Assembly: GCA_036564195.1 (NCBI GenBank)
Contig: DATCLA010000059.1
Location: 1-11,752, forward strand
Direction of reading: 5' to 3'
From: DATCLA01 sp036564195
GTDB taxonomy: Bacteria > Bacillota > UBA4882 > UBA8346
Length of the DNA stretch: 11,752 nucleotides
The first letter of the stretch is position 1. The number at the start of each line of letters is the position of its first letter. Shown in pieces: positions 7,318 through 11,752 of the stretch. The notes below the pieces were generated by a model that was not told the origin of the DNA, ran no database searches, and worked only from the letters and a program-made list of their open reading frames with translations. The position numbers were made by a program, and so were the translations under genes.

Positions 7318-7422
7318 CTATTCTGTTAGTATTAGTATATGCTTATAAAAATTGGCCTTTGATTCCTCCTGGTTATTGTCCGGTGTACTACCGAAAAACC
7401 GCAGAACCAATCCGGCCATCAT
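7318..7422 (-). CDS. Possible 34-codon leader ORF upstream of pckG
   Basis: On the minus strand a tandem ATG ATG at 7417-7422 opens a frame of 34 codons that begins MMAGLVLRFFGSTP and ends HILILTE before TAG. The stop lies 14 bases before the pckG ATG, directly abutting its GGGGAGA ribosome binding site, an arrangement that would permit translational coupling. GAGG lies eight bases before the first ATG. An AGGAGG inside the ORF has no start codon at a useful distance. I do not recognise the peptide. It may be chance, since a frame of this length is not rare. Confidence 0.35.
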   Translation of the reverse strand: MMAGLVLRFFGSTPDNNQEESKANFYKHILILTE

Positions 7423-7472
7423 CGACCCCGCCTCTACTTTTAAATATTTTTAATCCAATTTTAATTTAATAT

Positions 7473-7526
7473 AAAAAAGTAACATTTCCGGCAATTTATG
7501 AAGATTCTTAATGGAAGCGTTACTTT
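7473..7526 (-). terminator. Terminator-like hairpin in the pckG leader (possible attenuator)
   Basis: On the minus strand AAAGTAAC (7519-7526) pairs with GTTACTTT (7476-7483). The stem extends inward by a G-U pair and, past one mismatch, by TTCC/GGAA (7513-7516 with 7486-7489), leaving a loop of about 23 bases. Six T (7473-7478) overlap the descending arm. It begins about ten bases after the predicted pckG transcription start, so it could abort pckG transcripts. It could instead be the terminator of the upstream shape/division cluster. Confidence 0.6.
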
Positions 7527-7538
7527 AACCATTTGGTT
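7527..7538 (-). repeat. 12-base palindrome at the predicted pckG transcription start
   Basis: AACCA-AA-TGGTT (minus strand) is a perfect inverted repeat four bases downstream of the -10 box and immediately before the terminator-like hairpin. Its position fits a repressor operator, but no regulator family is recognised from the sequence. Confidence 0.35.
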
Positions 7539-7541
7539 CTA

Positions 7542-7570
7542 ATTTTATTATATATCCTCAATTCTGTCAA
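7542..7570 (-). promoter_or_regulatory. Sigma-A promoter of pckG
   Basis: A perfect -35 TTGACA (7565-7570) and the -10 TAAAAT (7542-7547), 17 bases apart, lie on the minus strand. The predicted start near 7535 gives a leader of about 230 bases before the pckG ATG, long enough to hold the hairpin and the small ORF described here. Confidence 0.8.
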
Positions 7571-7808
7571 CCTATACGCCAATTGTATACTGTACGCAAA
7601 ACCACCAGTGACTCCTGAATATTCCGGGTCGAGACTTCTGCCTGCCGCCACCGGCTTAACCACTCCACTTAAGGTTAGTCACAACTATGGTAAGAGAGTA
7701 AATCAGAACCTCAAACAATCCTCCTCGCAGTAACAGTTGGCAACTTCTGCACCTGGCCCGGACAATAGCTTCCAACCTCTCCGGCATAATTATACCAAGA
7801 GCCGCAGT
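7571..7808 (-). other. Gene-free stretch between the NUDIX gene and the pckG promoter
   Basis: I find no recognisable protein-coding gene here. Open frames on both strands lack ribosome binding sites and family resemblance. The minus strand has an extended -10 element TGGTATAAT (7789-7797) with only a weak -35 (CTGAAG, 7812-7817). It also has small hairpin-forming segments such as CTTAA...TTAAG near 7660-7680. This may be spacer, a remnant, or a short non-coding transcript. No tRNA, T-box, known riboswitch motif or terminator is recognised. Confidence 0.4.
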
Positions 7809-8234
7809 CTACTTCAGTCCCTGACAGATCTGATGGGCTTTTTTAATAATAGCTTTAGACTCCTCCCAAAGGCAGAGTTCGAAAAGTTCATCGTAGCGAT
7901 AGAATTTAACCAGGCGTCCTTCTGGGTTTAAGACCAGCGTTTTAAGGTATTCCATAATAAAAAAACGAGTATTGAGGGTAACCTTTTGATGATACCGGAA
8001 CCAGTGATGTTGAAAATAGCCGCATTCGGTGATAATTTTAGCTTCAATACCGGCTTCTTCCTTAACTTCTCGTAAGGCAGCGGCTTCTGCCGTCTCGCCG
8101 GCTTCGATATGCCCTGCCGGAAAAATCCAGCGCCGTTTGTCTGAATTACTGGTTACCAGCAGATATTCAGGTTGATCGTTAGCCCAGCGGTAGACAATTC
8201 CTCCCGCGCGTTGTTCTACCACAGCTTCAGTCAC
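7809..8234 (-). CDS. NUDIX hydrolase
   Basis: A 141-residue single-domain NUDIX protein, which hydrolyses a nucleoside diphosphate linked to another group. The full NUDIX box GX5EX7REVXEEXGI is present at residues 41-63, with the metal-binding REVKEE at 55-60. The N-terminus EQRAGGIVYR and the core WIFPAGHIEAGE resemble the diadenosine polyphosphate/(d)NTP pyrophosphatase-like branch, but the substrate cannot be assigned. The GTG start is used because the nearby ATG is out of frame and stops at once; AGGGAG lies upstream. It begins 25 bases after the rodA stop and so is probably the last gene of the mrdA-min-rodA transcript. The catalytic class is certain; the link to cell-wall growth is positional only. 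Confidence 0.92.
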   Translation of the reverse strand: MTEAVVEQRAGGIVYRWANDQPEYLLVTSNSDKRRWIFPAGHIEAGETAEAAALREVKEEAGIEAKIITECGYFQHHWFRYHQKVTLNTRFFIMEYLKTLVLNPEGRLVKFYRYDELFELCLWEESKAIIKKAHQICQGLK

Positions 8235-8259
8235 CCATCTTTCACTCCCTTTGTAAACT

Positions 8260-9384
8260 TTAAAACATAATGCGTTGGTGCCGGGCCCAAATATTTAACA
8301 GAAGGCCCACTGCAACCAGGCTAGTAATCATAGAACTCCCACCGGAACTGATAAAAGGTAAAGGAATACCGGTAATCGGCATAATCCCGATATTCATTCC
8401 GATATTTTCCAAAACATGAAAGAGGAACATTGCTACCACACCGGTAGCAATAATCGCCCCGGCACGGTCCTTAGCCTGAAGGGCAATCTTAATCCCGCGC
8501 CAGAGTATGGTAAAAAAGAGAAACAGCACTCCAAAAGCACCAATAAAACCGAGTTCCTCACTGAGTACAGCAAAAATGAAGTCGGTATGATTTTCCGGCA
8601 AATATCCCAAACGCCCCTGTGTTCCTCGGAACAATCCCTTACCGAAAAATTGACCGGAACCTACGGCAATCATTGCCTGCCGGACATTCCAGCCACTGCC
8701 CTGAGGGTCCCGTTCGGGATTAATAAAACTGGTTAAACGGGCAATCTGGTATTCTTTTAAAGGTTTGGGAAGGTGAAAAATATTACAAACGACAAAAATT
8801 AAAGTAATACAAAGAATGCCAGCCAAAACCAGGGAACATAACTTCCAACCCGGCGCTCCGGCTACGTACATCATTAATAATAAGAAAAAGATAAAGACCA
8901 GTGCCGTGCCAAAGTCCGGTTGCATCAGGATGAGTAACAGCGGAACCCCAGTATAAATAAACGGACCAATAAAATCGTAAAAAGAAGTCAAGCTTTCTTT
9001 CTTGGATAAATATTTCCCCAGTGTGATAATCATAATCACCTTGGAAAATTCCGAGGGCTGGAAGCCAAATAACCAGCTTTGGGCACCGTTACGTTCACTG
9101 CCGAGGGGAGAGAGGACTAATAACAACATTGCAATATTTAATCCGTATAAGATCTGACAAGACCGGTCGGAAAGACGGTAATCAAACAGCATCACAAAAC
9201 ATAAACCCATTAAACCGAAAAACACCGCAGCAAATTGCTTTTTAACAAATAAAAAAGGATCACCATTTGTTAAGTAATCTTTGGCATGAGTGGCGCTGTA
9301 AACCATTGTTAAACCGACAACAATTAACAAGCCAACTGCGGCTAATAACGTAAAATCCAGGTTTTTTAATAAACGGCGATCCAA
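8260..9384 (-). CDS. rodA: RodA, SEDS-family peptidoglycan glycosyltransferase
   Basis: A 374-residue polytopic membrane protein with about ten transmembrane segments. RodA polymerises lipid II into glycan strands during cell elongation and works with a class B PBP (PBP2). SEDS signatures are in order: MQPDFGTA (154-161), GWNVRQAMIAVGSGQFFGKG, LPENHTDFIFA with the putative catalytic aspartate D268, and PLPFISSGGSS near the C-terminus. Length is normal. I call RodA rather than FtsW from its position beside the PBP2 and min genes; sequence alone separates the two less sharply. The start is a TTG preceded by GGGAGG ten bases upstream. minE lies 42 bases upstream and the NUDIX gene follows. Confidence 0.93.
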   Translation of the reverse strand: MDRRLLKNLDFTLLAAVGLLIVVGLTMVYSATHAKDYLTNGDPFLFVKKQFAAVFFGLMGLCFVMLFDYRLSDRSCQILYGLNIAMLLLVLSPLGSERNGAQSWLFGFQPSEFSKVIMIITLGKYLSKKESLTSFYDFIGPFIYTGVPLLLILMQPDFGTALVFIFFLLLMMYVAGAPGWKLCSLVLAGILCITLIFVVCNIFHLPKPLKEYQIARLTSFINPERDPQGSGWNVRQAMIAVGSGQFFGKGLFRGTQGRLGYLPENHTDFIFAVLSEELGFIGAFGVLFLFFTILWRGIKIALQAKDRAGAIIATGVVAMFLFHVLENIGMNIGIMPITGIPLPFISSGGSSMITSLVAVGLLLNIWARHQRIMF

Positions 9385-9426
9385 TAGCTACTTGCCTCCC
9401 GTTAATCATTTTCAAAAAGCCGGCAC

Positions 9427-9684
9427 TTATCTTTTGATCTTTTTTACCGGTATATTTGCAATTAATGTCGTCGAATGCTCAGAGGAGTTTAAATTCACTT
9501 CCATTGCTTCCTGATCAATCTCCATATATTTGGAGATCGCCTCGATTAAATCTTCTTTTAAAGATTCCATCAGTCCCAGCGATACGCTGGCCCGGTCATG
9601 GACCAGTACCAACCGTAACCTTTCCACCGCTACATTCTTGCTGGCATTGGAGTCGTCTCTAAACAATTTACTGATAAAGTCCAT
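9427..9684 (-). CDS. minE: Cell division topological specificity factor MinE
   Basis: An 85-residue MinE. It stimulates the MinD ATPase, displaces MinC and thereby produces the Min pattern that keeps the division septum at mid-cell. The N-terminus MDFISKLF is the amphipathic membrane-targeting segment. VAVERLRLVLVHDRAS is the anti-MinCD region that contacts MinD. SLKEDLIEAISKYMEID and the following strand form the dimerisation domain. Length is typical. AGGGGGG precedes the ATG by about seven bases. Having MinE rather than only DivIVA is common in Clostridia and unlike Bacillus subtilis. It is separated from minD by an unusually long 160-base gap. Confidence 0.96.
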   Translation of the reverse strand: MDFISKLFRDDSNASKNVAVERLRLVLVHDRASVSLGLMESLKEDLIEAISKYMEIDQEAMEVNLNSSEHSTTLIANIPVKKIKR

Positions 9685-9844
9685 TCATAATCCCCCCTTT
9701 GGTTTGTCGGCTCAAAACAGTAAGGAGCGAGGTAGGGTAGAAAATGAATAACCCAGAGTAACCATTTTACCCGCCACTTCGGCGCCCGGCGGCATATTCG
9801 TAATGAGCAGACATTCTGGACGTTTTACACTAACACTTAAAATG

Positions 9845-10639
9845 TTACTTATAGATTAACCGTTTAAGCCTTTCAAAAAAGCTCAAATCATAGTCTAACG
9901 ACATAAAAGGTACATCCTCACCTTCAAGGCGGGCTACGATATTACGATAGGCTTGACCGGCCCGGGAGGAATGATCACAAACCGCCGGTTCGCCCCGGTT
10001 GGTGGAGACAATAATGAATTGATCGTCCGGAATAACACCAAGCAATTCAATTCCCAAAATATCCTTAACATCTTCCTGACTCATCATATCTCCTTTACGG
10101 ACCATCTCCGGGCGTAGCCGATTGATCAGTAAATGTTTGTTCTGTTTTTCCTGAGATTCCAGCAAACCGATAATCCGGTCGGCATCGCGAACTGCCGAAA
10201 CATCCGGAGTTGTAACAATTAAAGCTTCATCTGCGGCAGCAATGGCATTTTTAAAACCATGTTCAATTCCAGCCGGACAGTCAATCATGATATAATCATA
10301 ATCCAAGCGCAACTCATCACATAATTCCACCATCTGCTCGGGTTTAACCGCATCCTTTTCACGAGTTTGAGCTGCCGGAAGCAAATACAATTTTTCATAG
10401 CGCTTATCCTTAATTAAAGCCTGTCTGATTTTACATTTCTTTTCAACCACGTCAACCAAATTATAGACAATCCGGTTTTCCAATCCTAAAACCACGTCCA
10501 AATTGCGCAACCCGATGTCGGCATCAATTAACACTACTTTTCTTCCGCGCACCGCTAAACCCATTCCAATGTTAGCGCAGGTCGTAGTCTTTCCTACACC
10601 ACCTTTGCCGGAAGTCACCACGATTACTTTGCCTGGCAT
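9845..10639 (-). CDS. minD: Septum site-determining ATPase MinD
   Basis: A 264-residue MinD/ParA-family ATPase that binds the membrane as an ATP dimer, recruits MinC and is cycled by MinE. The deviant Walker A GKGGVGKT is at 11-18 with signature lysine K12; switch I includes DADIGLRNLD (39-48) and Walker B is YIMIDCPAG (D120). The last 15 residues (DYDLSFFERLKRLIYK) form the amphipathic membrane-targeting helix, which is complete. I place the start at the ATG (10637-10639), seven bases after AAGGAGG, rather than the adjoining TTG. It lies 66 bases after minC in the same direction. Confidence 0.97.
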   Translation of the reverse strand: MPGKVIVVTSGKGGVGKTTTCANIGMGLAVRGRKVVLIDADIGLRNLDVVLGLENRIVYNLVDVVEKKCKIRQALIKDKRYEKLYLLPAAQTREKDAVKPEQMVELCDELRLDYDYIMIDCPAGIEHGFKNAIAAADEALIVTTPDVSAVRDADRIIGLLESQEKQNKHLLINRLRPEMVRKGDMMSQEDVKDILGIELLGVIPDDQFIIVSTNRGEPAVCDHSSRAGQAYRNIVARLEGEDVPFMSLDYDLSFFERLKRLIYK

Positions 10640-10705
10640 CAAACTACCTCCTTATAAACACGCTAAATATTTAAAATCATCCATTTATATGCTTAAACTT
10701 CCAGA

Positions 10706-11368
10706 TCAACAATTGTAGCGCTCCACTACAATCATCTTATCTTTAATTCGGGCGACCTCCGGCCCGGAATTAGAGTTTTTAAAACCCCTATTTTTTTCGG
10801 AATCCCGGGTAAAAATATCGGCAATCCGAATTTGAACCGGATTTAGCTGTAAAGCGAAAATCTGGGCGGAACTGTTGCCGTCAGCCCCCGCATGGGCAAT
10901 CCCACGCAATTTACCCAAAACCACGATATCGCCGCTGGCAATAACTTCGGCCCCCGGATTGACATCACCGATAATTAAGAGGTTCCCCTCAAATTGAATT
11001 TTTTGACCGGAACGGACTGTCTTTTTAACAGTTATTGTATTGATAAATTCGTTTGCGGTTTTCTTTCCCTTTTGGTTAAGGTTTTTAGCAACCTCATTTT
11101 CAGAATTATTTTGCAACTGTTGTACCACCAAACCGTGTTCATTAAGTATACCAAAGAGCGCTGTCTGCTCCGGTTCAGATAATTCCCGGCTACCGGTTTG
11201 AACCGTTACCTTAGCGCCTTTAAAAAAGCTGCGGGCTTTATTCAAGTGTTCTTCCAATTCTTGCAGATAGATTTGGAAAGCGCCTTCCTCGGGGATTATT
11301 AAAATCAGCCCGGAACGATAACCCTTAAAAACAATTCCGGTTGAATCATTGGAAACACGTTGCCCCAT
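10706..11368 (-). CDS. minC: Septum site-determining protein MinC
   Basis: A 220-residue MinC, the inhibitor of FtsZ assembly recruited to the membrane by MinD. Residues about 8-85 form the N-terminal FtsZ-inhibiting domain. Residues about 86-112 are a polar, Asn/Lys-rich linker. Residues about 115-187 form the C-terminal beta-helix that dimerises and binds MinD, with hallmark RSGQKIQFEGNLLIIGDVNP and the GKLRGIAHAGADGN loop. The last 30 residues are polar and less conserved. AAGGA precedes the ATG by seven bases. It is the first of the three min genes, 177 bases after the mrdA stop. Confidence 0.95.
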   Translation of the reverse strand: MGQRVSNDSTGIVFKGYRSGLILIIPEEGAFQIYLQELEEHLNKARSFFKGAKVTVQTGSRELSEPEQTALFGILNEHGLVVQQLQNNSENEVAKNLNQKGKKTANEFINTITVKKTVRSGQKIQFEGNLLIIGDVNPGAEVIASGDIVVLGKLRGIAHAGADGNSSAQIFALQLNPVQIRIADIFTRDSEKNRGFKNSNSGPEVARIKDKMIVVERYNC

Positions 11369-11545
11369 TGCTACATCCTTCTCTTTATTTGTAGATTAAA
11401 TCCGTTCAATCAGTAGATAGAGTAAGTTCACTCTCACCACTTATAAATTCTTGACAGTTAAACTATACCAATTTCTCTAACTTCGCTATCTGCCAAACAA
11501 ACTCCTCTTATCTCAAAAAAATGTTATAGTTAAGAATTAAATCTA

Positions 11546-11752
11546 CTACTCTGCCCCAGTGGCAACTGCACCGGATCTGCTTTGCGCCGGGCTATTATTA
11601 ACACTAGGGACAGGGGTAGCACTAACCGGTGGAACGGTTCCGGTCGGAAACGGCGTATTACCGGCGACACCGGATGGTTTTGAAGCAGTTTTCGGTTTTG
11701 GTTCCTCTCTTTCAATGCCGAAATAGGCCTCTAATATTTTCCGTCCCACCGG
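11546..11752 (-). CDS. mrdA: Penicillin-binding protein 2, C-terminal end only
   Basis: The last 68 codons of a gene that enters from the right. The frame begins PVGRKILEAYFG, which matches the end of the transpeptidase domain of class B PBP2-type proteins, where this helix closes the fold. It is followed by about 55 residues rich in Pro, Ser, Thr and Ala, a disordered tail. Position supports the call: mrdA directly before minCDE and rodA is a recurrent order in Clostridia. PBP2 cross-links the glycan made by RodA during elongation. The catalytic SxxK, SxN and KTG motifs lie outside the window, so the identification rests on the short terminal motif and neighbours. Confidence 0.75.
   Translation of the reverse strand, partial: PVGRKILEAYFGIEREEPKPKTASKPSGVAGNTPFPTGTVPPVSATPVPSVNNSPAQSRSGAVATGAE

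Noticed and set aside
7656..7787. Minus-strand 43-codon frame starting ATGCCGGAG after the NUDIX gene
   Set aside because: No ribosome binding site, and its ATG overlaps the extended -10 element, so it would precede any transcript from that promoter.
7533..7931. Two plus-strand frames of 64-66 codons in and beside the intergenic region
   Set aside because: The first covers the pckG promoter and the second runs into the NUDIX gene antisense; neither has a ribosome binding site or recognisable composition.
9712..9795. 27-codon minus-strand frame between minD and minE
   Set aside because: No ribosome binding site and no recognisable family; the open frame is short enough to be chance.
10640..10642. 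TTG start one codon upstream of minD
   Set aside because: The spacing from AGGAGG is better for the ATG at 10639, and MinD proteins typically begin close to the GKGGVGKT motif as seen there.
11462..11470. Extended -10-like TGGTATAGT upstream of minC
   Set aside because: No acceptable -35 hexamer at 16-19 bases; minC can be served by the mrdA transcript, so an internal promoter is possible but not supported.
1..11752. CRISPR arrays, insertion sequences, phage genes, tRNA or rRNA
   Set aside because: No spaced direct repeats, transposase, integrase, tRNA-like cloverleaf or rRNA segment is visible; the only protein-level repeats are the three LysM domains.

Overview
The window is a stretch of a low-to-moderate GC Gram-positive-type bacterial chromosome. 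The organism is most likely an anaerobic, endospore-forming member of the Bacillota (Clostridia or a related class). Evidence for this is the ylxM-ffh pair, a complete minCDE set beside PBP2 and RodA, strong AGGAGG-type ribosome binding sites, frequent GTG/TTG starts, a LysM protein of spore-coat type, and an [FeFe]-hydrogenase-like sensor. Species cannot be fixed from sequence alone. Every gene I can support lies on the minus strand, so transcription runs from high to low coordinates.

In order of transcription: (1) 11752-7809 is a cell-shape and division cluster: the 3' end of a PBP2 gene (mrdA), minC, minD, minE, rodA and a NUDIX hydrolase gene. PBP2 and RodA form the transpeptidase/glycosyltransferase pair of the elongasome, and MinCDE places the division site. 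I see no intrinsic terminator inside this cluster. (2) 7808-7304 is a 505-base gene-free stretch. It holds a near-consensus promoter, a palindrome at the expected start site, a terminator-like hairpin immediately downstream and a possible 34-codon leader ORF, all in front of pckG. (3) 7303-5516 is GTP-dependent phosphoenolpyruvate carboxykinase with all key residues, closed by a terminator. (4) 5337-4468 is a monocistronic gene for a three-LysM protein with its own promoter and terminator. (5) 4341-850 is a two-gene signalling unit. The first gene encodes a membrane-anchored GAF-GGDEF diguanylate cyclase. The second encodes a soluble fusion of two [4Fe-4S] ferredoxin motifs, an [FeFe]-hydrogenase H-cluster domain, another Fe-S domain and a methyl-accepting chemotaxis signalling domain. 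A clear terminator ends the unit. (6) 763-1 is a consensus promoter followed by ylxM and the start of ffh (SRP54), which leaves the window.

The most interesting item is the hydrogenase-chemoreceptor fusion next to a diguanylate cyclase. It reads as a cytoplasmic H2 or redox sensor feeding the chemotaxis array, paired with c-di-GMP output. Its active-site pocket carries substitutions of the kind seen in sensory rather than catalytic hydrogenases. The second is the pckG leader, which looks like a transcription-attenuation or uORF control region with no recognised riboswitch class.
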